Source of the DNA: Azohydromonas australica DSM 1124
Lineage (GTDB): Bacteria; Pseudomonadota; Gammaproteobacteria; Burkholderiales; Burkholderiaceae_C
Length of the DNA: 64,000 nucleotides
Reading direction: 5' to 3'
Assembly: GCF_000430725.1 (NCBI RefSeq)
Contig: NZ_KE387206.1
Span: forward strand, 225,516-289,515
Shown here: in pieces, positions 51,501-60,543 of the stretch
Layout: the number at the start of each line of letters is the position of its first letter
Position numbering within the stretch: position 1 is the stretch's first letter
Notes under the pieces: model-generated
The model's database searches: none
Seen by the model: the letters and a program-made list of their open reading frames with translations, nothing else
Told to the model about the DNA's origin: nothing
Program-made: the position numbers and the translations under genes

Positions 51501-52316
51501 GTTGCCAATGTCAAGCCTTACAGAGAGGCACATGCCGAGATTGTCCTGAGAAAGAAATGGTGGCTTTTCAAGCGGCCAACAGTGATTTTATATGGTGCTT
51601 TAAAGGCTGTGCCGACTTGCTTCGTGGCTACGGCAACCACGAAGTACCTCAATTTTTCTGAGTTGCCTACTACGGCGGTGTTTGCGCATACGCTGAAGGT
51701 ATTCGCCACCGACCGCTGGGACCTCTACGCCGTCGTCCAATCCACCCTGCACGAAATCTGGGCCCGCAAGTACAGCGGTACCCTGAAGCAGGACCTGCGC
51801 TACTCGCCGTCCAAGTGCTTCGAGACTTTCCCGTTTCCTCCAGACCTTTGGGCTATCCCAAGCACCGAGTTGGCCGCCATCGGCGAGCGCTACCACGAGC
51901 ACCGCCGCCGCCTGATGCGCGAACTGTGGCTGGGCCTGACGGACATCTACAACCTGTTCCACGCCAAGGCCTTGACACCGGCGCTGGTCGCGAAGATCAG
52001 TAGGAAATCAGCGGAGGTAGTCCAGGCGGGATATGAAGGCCTGCTGGAACTGCGCCGCCTGCACGTCGCCCTGGACAGCGCCGTGCGCGATGCCTACGGC
52101 TGGCGGGAACTGGATCTCGGCCACGACTTCTTCGAAGTCGAAACCCTGCCGGAAAAGGACCGTGTGCGCTTCACCCTCAGTCCCGCCGCGCAGCGGGAAT
52201 TGCTGCGGCGGCTGCTGGTGTTGAACCTTGAGCGGGCAGAGGCTCAGAAGCAGTCGCCGCTGAGAATATCCAGGCGGGTGGACGATCAGACCTCAGCGCT
52301 TTTTGGAGACGGTTGA
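48561..52316 (+). pseudogene. Eco57I/PglX-type N6-adenine DNA methyltransferase (DrmMI-like), in-frame amber codon
   Basis: GTG 48561 overlaps the end of the helicase frame (GTGA). After 54 codons a TAG stands at 48723-48725, then the same frame runs open to 52316. Homologues have an aromatic or Trp residue here (my recollection), so TGG to TAG is the simplest origin. Full length would be ~1251 aa. The SAM-binding motif I is DVACGSGHILLAAARRIA, the catalytic motif IV VVGNPPYMGG, and HYTPDELVQPLL and YGVDLNPLAVELCKVALWLE are typical. Translation might restart at GTG 48798, losing ~80 residues. Bases ~50870-51700, the likely target-recognition region, are much more AT-rich than the rest. Confidence 0.75.
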
Positions 52317-52329
52317 GCCGGTTTGATGG

Positions 52330-53226
52330 TCAGTGCAAGGAAACCTGCCTCCCCACCGCCCCCAGTACCCCCCGAATGGCTTCGATCACCGCCTCCGGCT
52401 GCTTCCGCTGGATGTTGTGCCCGCTGTTGATCCAGAGCTGTTTCGCCCCCGGATAAAGGTTTACCACGTCGCGCCGCTTCTCGTTTACGTAATCGGCAGT
52501 TTCAGAGCGCTCGGCCATGGGTTTCAACGCGCTGAGCACCATCACTGGTTTGCCGGTGAACGTCGGCAGCGCCAGCACCGATTCGCCGGTGGCGTTCAGG
52601 AGTTTCAGCTCCTCTTGCGCCGAAGGGGCGGTCAAGATGCCGAAACCCGCCCGCACCCAGCCCGGCCAATGTTCCGGGCTGCCCTTGCCCTGCAGATGCT
52701 GCGGGTGCGTGGAATCCACCAGCACCAATCCCGCCACTTCCTCCGGATGGCGCCGCGCGAACCACTGCATGTACAGCCCACCCGCCGAGTGGCCCACCAG
52801 CACGTAGGGCGGCTGCAAACCCTTGCTTTTCAGCAGCCCGCGCAATTCCTCGACGATGTGCTCGCCGTCGCGCGGCGTGGCGGCGGGGTCGCTGGCACCG
52901 TAGCCAGGGCGGTTGTAGGCAAAGGCGGTGGTGTTCTTTGATATTTCAGTGAAAACCTTGTCCCAGTTTCCAAGCTTCGCGCCTAGGCCATTTTCAAACA
53001 CCACCACCTGCGGCCCGTTGCGCACCAGTACATATTCGGTGCGATGCTCATCCACCTTTTCAGCCACCGTGCCGGGCAGGGTGGCGCAGCCCGATAACAC
53101 ACTGGTGAACAGCAGGCCAGCGCCGGTCACCAACTGTCCGGCGGAACGCCATGACCACGGTTTCACTTTCCTGGACGGGCTGGTGCCCCGGGCTCGCTGC
53201 AGGCCGGGGGTCTTGATGGAAATCAT
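52330..53226 (-). CDS. Alpha/beta-hydrolase lipoprotein
   Basis: 298 aa. A basic N-terminus and hydrophobic stretch end in LLFTSVLSGCATLPG, a lipobox, so it is likely a lipoprotein. The hydrolase fold shows FENGLGAKLGNWDKV, AYNRPGYGASDP, nucleophile elbow VLVGHSAGGLYMQWFARRHP, and a late INSGHNIQRKQPEAV with the catalytic His. The acid is probably the Asp of VLVDSTHP or a later one. Substrate unknown. It is convergent with the methyltransferase, 13 bases away, and marks the end of the accessory operon. Confidence 0.85.
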   Translation of the reverse strand: MISIKTPGLQRARGTSPSRKVKPWSWRSAGQLVTGAGLLFTSVLSGCATLPGTVAEKVDEHRTEYVLVRNGPQVVVFENGLGAKLGNWDKVFTEISKNTTAFAYNRPGYGASDPAATPRDGEHIVEELRGLLKSKGLQPPYVLVGHSAGGLYMQWFARRHPEEVAGLVLVDSTHPQHLQGKGSPEHWPGWVRAGFGILTAPSAQEELKLLNATGESVLALPTFTGKPVMVLSALKPMAERSETADYVNEKRRDVVNLYPGAKQLWINSGHNIQRKQPEAVIEAIRGVLGAVGRQVSLH

Positions 53227-53365
53227 GGCGTGTTGAACCCGTGTGGATACCAGCAGCGAGTATGGCGGCTGAAGCTTTCGGAAAGCTAAGCCCTCCGGTC
53301 TCCAGACACGCTGCGCCGCAAGAGCGGCCAGCCGACGCCGCTCCCGCCACCGCCCCGCGCGCCAC

Positions 53366-54286
53366 TCAGGGATAACTCACCGGCGGCATGGGCCGGTTCT
53401 GCGGCAGCGGGATGAATTCGGTTTCCTGCGGCACCGCCGGAAAGCGCCCGGCGGCCCAGTCGGCCTTGGCCTGCTCGATGCGCTCGCGCGAGCTGGAGAC
53501 GAAGTTCCACCACACGAAGCGCGGCGCGTCCATCGCCGGCCCGCCCAGCAGCACCAGCCGCGCCGGCCCCTCCAGCGCGCGCAGCACCACCGGCTCGCCC
53601 GTCTTGAACACCAGCAGCTGCCGCGGCCCGTGGCCCTGCGTGGCGTCCTCGGCGTTGACCGACACCTGGCCCTCGATCACGTAGGCCGCGCGCTCCTCGT
53701 GCAGCGGCGGCAGCGGCAGCTGCGCGCCGGGTGCCAGCCGCACCTCCACGTAGAACATCTCCGACAGCGTGCGCACGGGCGAGTGCGCGCCCTCGAAGTC
53801 GCCCAGAATGACGCGCAGGCTGCAGCCCCCGGCCTCCATCTGCGGCAGCTCTCCGGCACCGTGGTGCACGAAGGAGGGCTCGGCTTCCTCGTGCGCCTTG
53901 GGCAGCGCCACCCAGAGCTGGATCCCGGCCAGCGGGCTGTGGCCGTCGCGCCGCTCGGCCGGCGTGCGCTCGGAATGCACGATGCCGCGCCCGGCCGTCA
54001 TCCAGTTCAGCTCGCCGGGGCGGATGGGCTGCACCACGCCCAGGCTGTCGCGGTGCAGGATCTCGCCCTCCAGCAGGTACGTCACCGTGGCCAGGCCGAT
54101 GTGCGGGTGCGGGCGCACGTCCAGCCCGCGCCCGGCCTCGAAGCTCACCGGTCCCATCTCGTCGAAGAACACGAAGGGCCCCACCATGCGCCGCTCGGCC
54201 GAGGGCAGCGCGCGGCGTACCGTGAAGCCGTCGCCCAGGTCCGAGCTGCGGGGAATGACGATGGTCTCCAGTGCGTCCATGGACAT
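53366..54286 (-). CDS. Pirin family protein
   Basis: 306 aa with two cupin domains. The metal-binding His set appears in VRPHPHIGLATVTYLLEGEILHRDSLG and the Glu-bearing ..GRGIVHSERTP block. GPFVFFDEMGP precedes them. The C-terminal pirin domain starts around residue 185 (LPLPPLHEERAAYVIEGQVSV). Bacterial pirins may act as quercetin dioxygenase-like enzymes or as regulators; the role here is open. ATG 54286 or the ATG two codons later can be the start. Confidence 0.9.
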   Translation of the reverse strand: MSMDALETIVIPRSSDLGDGFTVRRALPSAERRMVGPFVFFDEMGPVSFEAGRGLDVRPHPHIGLATVTYLLEGEILHRDSLGVVQPIRPGELNWMTAGRGIVHSERTPAERRDGHSPLAGIQLWVALPKAHEEAEPSFVHHGAGELPQMEAGGCSLRVILGDFEGAHSPVRTLSEMFYVEVRLAPGAQLPLPPLHEERAAYVIEGQVSVNAEDATQGHGPRQLLVFKTGEPVVLRALEGPARLVLLGGPAMDAPRFVWWNFVSSSRERIEQAKADWAAGRFPAVPQETEFIPLPQNRPMPPVSYP

Positions 54287-54316
54287 GGCGGTCTCCCGGG
54301 GTGGTTGGTCAAGCGG

Positions 54317-55159
54317 TCAGCCGAGCTCCAGCAGCAGCGGCTGGTGGTCGGAGGCGGTCGTGCGCGCGTCCACGCGCAGCGCGCGCAGGCGCGGCGCAAG
54401 GTCGGTGCTGGCAAACACGTAGTCGCAGCAGTAGGGCGGCTCCGGCGCAGGCCCCTCGTGCGGCGCGAAGGTCGGCGGGTGCGGCTCCTCGGGGTGCAGT
54501 TGCGCCCAGGCGTCGAGCCAGGCCGGCGTGCCGTCGGGGAAGGGCGCCAGCAGCCGGCGGTACTCCGGCGAGCCCGGCTTGAAGTTCATGTCCCCTGCCA
54601 GCAGCGCGGGGCCGCCGCGGGGCAGCACCAGGAACGGGCCTTCTTGCTCGGCCCGCGGCTGCCGCGCGTGCGCCGCACCCTCCTGCTGCAGCTCGCGCAG
54701 CCGCTGCACCTGCGCCAGGCGCTGGGAAAGGGCGTAGTAGGCGAGGTGCGTGGTCATCACGCGCAGCGGCCCGAAGGGGGCGCGCAGCGTGGCCTCGATG
54801 GCCAGCCGCGGCATGCTAGGCACGCCCGGGGCGGCCGGCCAGGGCAGCTGGTGGCGCAGCACCTGCAGCACTGGCAGCCGCGACAGCAGCAGGTTGCCGA
54901 AGCGCCGGCGCGAGCCCGCCGGGCCGGGCACGTCCACCGCCACGCCTTCGACGGCGGTGAAGCTTGGCAGCGCCAGAGACAGCTCACGGAACTGGTCGCC
55001 GGCAGCGCCGCCGGGCAGCCGAGGCCAGCCGTCGGCCACCTCCTGCAGGCACAGCACGTCGAAGTCGGCCAGCGCGCGGGCGTCGGCCACGATGCGCTCC
55101 AAGTCCACGCGGCCGTCGGTGCCGCGGCCCCACTGGATGTTCCAGGTGATCAGCTTCAC
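54317..55159 (-). CDS. Endonuclease/exonuclease/phosphatase family protein
   Basis: 280 aa from GTG 55159, which has GGAGGAG seven bases upstream; the longer ATG frame was rejected. EEP-fold markers are KLITWNIQWGRG (metal Asn), DVLCLQEVADGWP (metal Glu), RVMTTHLAYYA, LLAGDMNFKPGSPEY (catalytic Asp/Asn), CDYVFAS and SDHQPLLLEL (catalytic His). No signal peptide. It could act on nucleic acid, inositol phosphates or lipids; nothing in the sequence decides. Confidence 0.88.
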   Translation of the reverse strand: MKLITWNIQWGRGTDGRVDLERIVADARALADFDVLCLQEVADGWPRLPGGAAGDQFRELSLALPSFTAVEGVAVDVPGPAGSRRRFGNLLLSRLPVLQVLRHQLPWPAAPGVPSMPRLAIEATLRAPFGPLRVMTTHLAYYALSQRLAQVQRLRELQQEGAAHARQPRAEQEGPFLVLPRGGPALLAGDMNFKPGSPEYRRLLAPFPDGTPAWLDAWAQLHPEEPHPPTFAPHEGPAPEPPYCCDYVFASTDLAPRLRALRVDARTTASDHQPLLLELG

Positions 55160-55300
55160 GGGTCGGCTCCTCCAGGGCTGAGGGCGGCGCCAGCAGACGA
55201 GGTGCCCGCCGTCGGCCATGGCCGCGACTGTGCAACCGACCAGGCGTCAGCGTGCAAACAAATTCGTCGTGCCGCCGTCCTCAGCTTCGGAGGCGGCTCC

Positions 55301-55870
55301 TCACCAGCGCGCTGACACCTCCACCCCCGCGCCGCGCGGCCCGATCAGCGGCAGCACCGTCACGCGGCGCTCCTCCTTCGGGTCCACCAGCCACCAGGTC
55401 GCCGCGGCCGAGAGCGCGGCGCTGCCGAGCACGTCGCCCCAGCGGTGCCGGTTGGCGTCCACGCGTGTCCAGCCGACGTAGGTGGCGGCCAGGTACATCG
55501 GCCACGCCGCCTCGATGCCGTGGCGCCGGTGCATGTAGGTCGCGGCCGAGAAGGCGCGCGAGGCGTGGCCGGAGGGAAAGGACTCGTCGTCGGAGTGGTC
55601 CGGGCGCTCCACATTGGTGGTGCGCTTGAGCACCTCGGTGGCGCCCATGGTCACCACGAAGGCCTTGCCGAATTGCCAGGCGCCCTCGCGGTCGCCCTGG
55701 TAGAGCTCGTAGGCGGCCACGCCCAGGGGCATGGCGTAGCTCAGCACGTCGCCGGCACGGCGCTGGCCGTCGGCCCAGGCGGCGGTGGACATGGAAAGGG
55801 CGGCGCCCAGGCCCAGCAGGGCCACGCCGCGGCGGGAAGTGGAGATGGGGGAGAAATTCATGGCGCGCAT
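55301..55870 (-). CDS. PAP2-family phosphatase, exported
   Basis: 189 aa; ATG 55870 or 55861. A signal peptide or anchor (RRGVALLGLGAALSMSTAAWA) is present. The three PAP2 motifs are all there: KRTTNVERPD (K-x6-RP form), SFPSGHASRAFS and RVDANRHRWGDVLGS (SR-x5-H-x3-D like with the catalytic His and Asp). It likely dephosphorylates a lipid phosphate such as phosphatidic acid or undecaprenyl pyrophosphate in the periplasm. Confidence 0.88.
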   Translation of the reverse strand: MRAMNFSPISTSRRGVALLGLGAALSMSTAAWADGQRRAGDVLSYAMPLGVAAYELYQGDREGAWQFGKAFVVTMGATEVLKRTTNVERPDHSDDESFPSGHASRAFSAATYMHRRHGIEAAWPMYLAATYVGWTRVDANRHRWGDVLGSAALSAAATWWLVDPKEERRVTVLPLIGPRGAGVEVSARW

Positions 55871-55994
55871 GATGCTGGGCGCCAGATGAAGACCGGGTTA
55901 ACCGCACACGGAAATCGACCGGCACAGCCCTCGGCCGGCGCTTTGCGTGGTTTTCATGCAACGGGCGGCGCGGGCCGCCGCGCAGGTGTCGGGC

Positions 55995-56876
55995 TCAATC
56001 CCGGGCCGACACGGCCATCCACCACACCCGGACCTCGCTGCCGCCGGTTGAATCCTTCAATTCCACCTTGAAGCGATTTCCCGCAGGCACCAGCAGCATC
56101 ACCGTGTTGCCCGTGATCCAGCGGCCCGAAGGGTGGAAATGGGCCGATGCCGTTTCCATCAACCCATCCGCCGCCGGCATGTCGGAATCGGGCCAGGAAA
56201 ATACCTCGACGCGCCCTTGGCTGCCCTCGTCTTCGCGGCAGGCGCCGTTTCCGAAAACGGAAATGCGGGCCAGCAGAAAACCGTCCTTGCGCGCCGTATA
56301 AAGGGTGTGGGGCGACAGGGGTTCCAGGGCGCCGGGAAAGGCCATGGGCTGCGACAGCTCGCAGAAATAGGCCGAGGCCCTGGGGTTTCCAAAGGCGGTC
56401 GTGCTCCGGACCTGGAACGGCGTGCCCTTGCGCACCGGCATGCAGAAGCTGCCGGATTTCACCAGGACATTCTCCAGCGGCGAATACTGGCAGGACGACA
56501 TCGCGACCACGCACGGGCTGCCGCACAAAGTTTGCAGCCCTTCCAGCCACCCCGCGGAATCCTCCTCGCACTCGCCCCGGGCCAGCACGAGGCCGTCCCG
56601 GGTGGCCTGGAAAGGCGTATTCAGGTCCAGCGGCACCGGCGGCTTGAGCGCGGGCATGCCATGGCCGCCCAGGGCGGCCAGCCTCATGCAGTCGTCTTGC
56701 CCGCGCATTTCCAGCGCCTGGCTGCGGAGTTGGCGCAGACGGTTGGGCAGAAAACCTGGCCCTCGCCCCGAACGGCGCTTCAGAAATGGGGGATGGCGCC
56801 AGTCCCCAATTCCTCGGGCCGGTATGAAAGGGTTGTCAGCCATTTCGCGGCGGTCCAGGAAAATATCTTGGTGCAT
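55995..56876 (-). CDS. Hypothetical protein with two copies of a beta-rich domain
   Basis: 293 aa; I recognise no family. GAAAGG lies five bases before ATG 56876. After a ~75-residue lead, two ~95-residue halves resemble each other. The first has TPFQATRDGLVLARGE, GSFCMPVRKGTPFQV and ASAYFCELSQP. The second has TLYTARKDGFLLARIS, GNTVMLLVPAGNRFKV and VRVWWMAVSA. The x-A-x-x-D-G-h-h-L-A-R motif and V-x-x-G-x-x-F-x-V motif recur at equal spacing. This recalls small beta-sandwich domains of phage tail or surface proteins. Six or more Cys occur in the first half. There is no signal peptide. It is divergent from the response-regulator gene. Confidence 0.6.
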   Translation of the reverse strand: MHQDIFLDRREMADNPFIPARGIGDWRHPPFLKRRSGRGPGFLPNRLRQLRSQALEMRGQDDCMRLAALGGHGMPALKPPVPLDLNTPFQATRDGLVLARGECEEDSAGWLEGLQTLCGSPCVVAMSSCQYSPLENVLVKSGSFCMPVRKGTPFQVRSTTAFGNPRASAYFCELSQPMAFPGALEPLSPHTLYTARKDGFLLARISVFGNGACREDEGSQGRVEVFSWPDSDMPAADGLMETASAHFHPSGRWITGNTVMLLVPAGNRFKVELKDSTGGSEVRVWWMAVSARD

Positions 56877-57029
56877 GATGGCCTTTCAAACAGCTCGTGG
56901 CGGGCATGCTAGTGAGGACTGGCGGCGAAGTTGTGCCGTGCGGTCCTGGAGTTATGCTGCAAGGAAAAATCTTCGTCCGGCCGGACTCGCGGTTCCTGGT
57001 GCGGCGGGCGTCGAGAAAACAATTCACGC

Positions 57030-57827
57030 ATGGTCATTTCCTACATTCCCTCTCAGTTGGTCCCGCGCATCCTGGTCGTCGACGACGTGGAGCCGGACCG
57101 GCGGCTGCTGGCGGAATTCCTGCGCCGTCACGGATACAGGCTGTTCCTGGCCGAAAACGGCCGCGACGCGGTGGAAAAGGCCCGCTTCGTGCTGCCCGAC
57201 CTGATATTGATGGACATCAACATGCCGGAATGCGACGGCATCGCCGCCTGCCGCCGGCTCAAGGCCGATCCGGCAACGGCGGGCATTCCGCTGATATTCC
57301 TCACCGCCGCAGCCATGCCGCAGGAGCGGGTGCAGGGGCTGAGCGAGGGGGCGGTGGACTACGTGACCAAGCCCTTCGACTTCGACGAGGTGCGGCTGCG
57401 CGTGGGCATCCACCTCGACGCCGCGCGGCGCCCGGCCGGCCCGTCCACGCCCACGGCGCCGGTGCCGGCCGAGGCGCCGCCGCGCCCGGCCTCGGTGGAG
57501 GAGGTGGTGTTCAAGGCCGCGCAGCGGCTGCTGCTGGAGCACCTGGACCAGACGCCGCAGCTGGCCGAGCTGGCACGCGCGGTGGGCACCAATGCGCGCC
57601 GGCTCAACGAGGCCTTCCGCAAGTGCTGCGGCGCCACCGTCTTCGACTACCTGTACGAGGCGCGCATGCAGGAGGCGCGGCGGCTGCTGGCCGAGACGGG
57701 GCTGGAAGTGCAGACCATCGCCGCCGACCTGGGCTACGGCAGCACCAGCAACTTCTCCACCGCCTTCCGCGAGCGCTTCGGGCTCTCGCCGCGCCAGTAC
57801 CGCAAGGCGCCGGAGCCTGGCGCATGA
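57030..57827 (+). CDS. Response regulator with AraC-type output domain
   Basis: 265 aa from ATG 57030; the upstream extension is not conserved. The receiver domain (1-125) has acidic pair VVDD, phospho-acceptor Asp ~62 in LILMDINMPECDG, T in FLTAAA and K in VTKPFDFDEVRL. A proline-rich linker leads to an AraC-type DNA-binding domain (~165-260): LARAVGTNARRLNEAFRKCCG and the second helix-turn-helix TIAADLGYGSTSNFSTAFRERFGLSPRQYRK. Its stop overlaps the hybrid kinase start by 4 nt, so the two form a signalling pair. Confidence 0.93.
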   Translation: MVISYIPSQLVPRILVVDDVEPDRRLLAEFLRRHGYRLFLAENGRDAVEKARFVLPDLILMDINMPECDGIAACRRLKADPATAGIPLIFLTAAAMPQERVQGLSEGAVDYVTKPFDFDEVRLRVGIHLDAARRPAGPSTPTAPVPAEAPPRPASVEEVVFKAAQRLLLEHLDQTPQLAELARAVGTNARRLNEAFRKCCGATVFDYLYEARMQEARRLLAETGLEVQTIAADLGYGSTSNFSTAFRERFGLSPRQYRKAPEPGA

Positions 57828-60523
57828 ATGCTCGGGCGCGCCGGGCGCTGGTGCTGCTGCTGGCCTTGCTGTGCGGACTCGGGAGCCTGTGCGCCCGGGC
57901 CCAGGGGCTGGACCTGGCGCGCCCGGAGCCGCGCCTGGACCCGGGCGTGCTGCTGGAGGCGCTGGCGGACCCGCAGGCCCGGCTGGAGCCGCTGCAAGCG
58001 CTGCAGGCGCCGGGCTGGACACCCGCCACGCCGCGGCAGCTCAACCCGGACATGAGGCAGGGCCTGGTGCCGGGCCGGCTGTGGCTGCGGCTGCGGCTGG
58101 TCAACCAGGGCCCGCAGAGCGTGACGCGCTGGGTGGCGGTGGGCGCCTGGCGCATCGAGCACATGCGCGCCTACGAGGTCGAGCCCGAGGGCACGCGCGT
58201 GCGCCAGGCCTGGACCGGCGGCATCGAGCATCCCCTGCGCGAGCGGCCCGTCCCGGGCATGAAGAACATCTTCCCGGTGACGCTGCAGCCGGGGCAGGAG
58301 ATGGTGTTCCTGGCGGAGGTGCGCCTGCGCCTGCTGGTGCGGGTGGACCTGAGCGTGTGGGAGCCGCCGGCCTTCCGCGAGCAGGAGGCGCAGGAAAAGC
58401 TGCTGGTGCTGGTGTCGGTGGGCATGCAGCTGAGCTTGGCGGCGTATTTCCTGTTGCAGCTCGCGGCGCGGCGCGAGCGCGTCTTCGGGCTGTTCGCGCT
58501 GTGGGTGCTGCTGATAGCGCTTCACCAGCTGTCGTATCACGGCTTCGTCTACCGCTACCTGCTGTCCGAGGGCGGCCCGATCGAGCCACGGCTGCGGGTG
58601 GTGCTGAGCAGCCTGACGGTGGGCGTCTCGCTGCTGTTCCTGTACCGGGCGCTGGAGCTGTACCGCCTGCGGCCGTGGCGGCGCTTCTACCGCGCGCTGC
58701 TGGCGGGCTTCGCGGGCGCGGCCGTGGCGGTGCCGTGGATGAGCCCGGTGGCGGCCGGCGTGGCCACGATGCTGCTGGTCCTGCTGGCCCTGCTGTTCAC
58801 GCCGCTGTCGATGTGGGCGGCCTGGCGCCACCGCTTGCCGCGCTTTCGCATCTGCCTGCTGCACTACTGCGTCTGGTGGGGCGTCTCGGCGCTGCGGGTG
58901 CTGCAGCTCACGGTGCTGCCCCTGCTGGTGTCCTGGGACGACGACCTCATGCAGTGGACGAACCTGGGCATCGTCGCCATGGTGCTGCACGCGGTGATGA
59001 GCCACTACCACGGCACGGTGCGCGACAAGCTCGATGCCCAGGCCGCGCTGCTGCGCGCCCAGGCCGAGGAGCAGGCGCGGCTGGAGCGCGCGGTGCAGGA
59101 GCGCACGCGGGCGCTGCAGGACGCGCTCATCGCCGCGCGCGACGCCGACGCGGCCAAGAGCGACTTCCTGGCCCGCGTGAGCCACGACCTGCGCACGCCG
59201 CTGACCTCCATCCTTGGCTACGCCGGGCTGCTCAGCGGCGCCGGGCGGCGCGAGGCCGAGCACGGGCGCGTGATCCTGCGCAGCGCGCAGCACCTGCTGG
59301 CGCTGCTCAACGACCTCATCGACTACGCCCGCGGCGGCGTGCAGCCCGACGCGCTGCAGCTCGCGCCGCTCTACACCGCGGCGCTGCTGGAGAACCTGGC
59401 GGCCGAAGGCCGGGCGCTGGCCGCGCGGCAGGGCAACCGCTTCGAGCTGCAGGTGCGCGGCGCGCTGCCGACGGCGGTGGAGGCCGACGCCAAGCGCCTG
59501 CGCCAGGTGCTGCAGAACCTGCTGGCCAACGCGGCCAAGTTCACGCGCGGCGGGCGGGTCGCCTTCGAGGTGGAGGTCGCGCCCGAGCCCGACGAGGCTG
59601 GGTGCTGCCGCTTCCGCTTCACGGTGCGCGACACCGGCCCGGGCATCGAGGCGGCGGTGCTGCCGCACCTGTTCGAGCCCTTCCAGCGCTCGCGGGCGGC
59701 GGACCGGCCCGAGGGCCTGGGGCTGGGGCTGGCGATTGCGCGGCAGTGGACCGAGCGCATGGGCGGGCGCATCGCGGCCGAGAGCCGGCCGGGCGAGGGC
59801 ACGTGCATGCGCGTGGAGCTGGCGCTGCGCCCGGTGAGCGAGGAGGCCATCGCCCGGCCGCAGCGCATGCTGGAGCAGGAGCAGCCGCCCGAGCTGGACG
59901 GCAGCGGGCGGCGGCTGTGGGTGGTGGAGGACAGCGCCGCGGTGCGCGAGATGCTGTGCGCCGAGCTGGAAGGCCTGGGCTTCGAGGTGCTGGCGCTGGA
60001 CGGCGGCATGCAGGCCCTGGCGCGGCTGGACGATGCCGCGGCACCGGCGCCGGACCTGGTGCTCACGGACCTGCAGATGCCCGGTGCGGACGGCCACGCG
60101 GTGCTGGCGGCGCTGCGCGCGCGCTGGCCCGCGCTGCCCGTGGTGCTGCTCAGCGCGGCGCTGGAGTCCCGGCTGCGCGAGCCCGCCGGCTTCTCGGCGG
60201 TGCTGGGCAAGCCGGTGAGCCGGGCGCAGCTGCGCACGACGCTGGCCGGCCTGCTGGGCCTGACGCTGGACGAGGGCGGCTGCGAGGCCGCGCCGGCCGC
60301 CGCGCTGCAGCCACCCCCGCCGGAGTACCTGTCCGAGTTCGCCCGGCTGGTGCGCCTGGGCGCGGTGTCGGACGTGGCCGACTGGGCGGCCCAGCTGGCC
60401 GCCGCGCAGCCGCCCTGGAGCGGCTTCCTGGAGCGGCTGCGGGCGCTGGCGGAGCAAGGCGACCTCAAGGGCTGCGAGCGGATGCTGGCGGCCCCGGCCG
60501 GGGTCGCGGCCGAGCCGGCTTAG
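57824..60523 (+). CDS. 7TMR-DISM hybrid sensor histidine kinase
   Basis: 899 aa. A signal peptide (ALVLLLALLCGLGSLCARAQG) precedes a periplasmic 7TMR-DISMED2 domain (~40-185, with GRLWLRLRLVNQGPQ). Seven membrane helices follow (~205-400), then a coiled coil (RAQAEEQARLERAVQERTRALQDAL). HisKA has the phospho-His in FLARVSHDLRTPLTSILGY. HATPase shows LLANAAKFTRGG (N box), RDTGPGIE and GLGLGLAIARQWT. A C-terminal receiver carries Asp in LVLTDLQMPGADG. The ligand is unknown; DISMED2 domains are thought to bind carbohydrates or metabolites. It should phosphorylate the AraC-type regulator. Confidence 0.94.
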   Translation: MNARARRALVLLLALLCGLGSLCARAQGLDLARPEPRLDPGVLLEALADPQARLEPLQALQAPGWTPATPRQLNPDMRQGLVPGRLWLRLRLVNQGPQSVTRWVAVGAWRIEHMRAYEVEPEGTRVRQAWTGGIEHPLRERPVPGMKNIFPVTLQPGQEMVFLAEVRLRLLVRVDLSVWEPPAFREQEAQEKLLVLVSVGMQLSLAAYFLLQLAARRERVFGLFALWVLLIALHQLSYHGFVYRYLLSEGGPIEPRLRVVLSSLTVGVSLLFLYRALELYRLRPWRRFYRALLAGFAGAAVAVPWMSPVAAGVATMLLVLLALLFTPLSMWAAWRHRLPRFRICLLHYCVWWGVSALRVLQLTVLPLLVSWDDDLMQWTNLGIVAMVLHAVMSHYHGTVRDKLDAQAALLRAQAEEQARLERAVQERTRALQDALIAARDADAAKSDFLARVSHDLRTPLTSILGYAGLLSGAGRREAEHGRVILRSAQHLLALLNDLIDYARGGVQPDALQLAPLYTAALLENLAAEGRALAARQGNRFELQVRGALPTAVEADAKRLRQVLQNLLANAAKFTRGGRVAFEVEVAPEPDEAGCCRFRFTVRDTGPGIEAAVLPHLFEPFQRSRAADRPEGLGLGLAIARQWTERMGGRIAAESRPGEGTCMRVELALRPVSEEAIARPQRMLEQEQPPELDGSGRRLWVVEDSAAVREMLCAELEGLGFEVLALDGGMQALARLDDAAAPAPDLVLTDLQMPGADGHAVLAALRARWPALPVVLLSAALESRLREPAGFSAVLGKPVSRAQLRTTLAGLLGLTLDEGGCEAAPAAALQPPPPEYLSEFARLVRLGAVSDVADWAAQLAAAQPPWSGFLERLRALAEQGDLKGCERMLAAPAGVAAEPA

Positions 60524-60543
60524 AGCACGAAGTCCGCCGCCGT

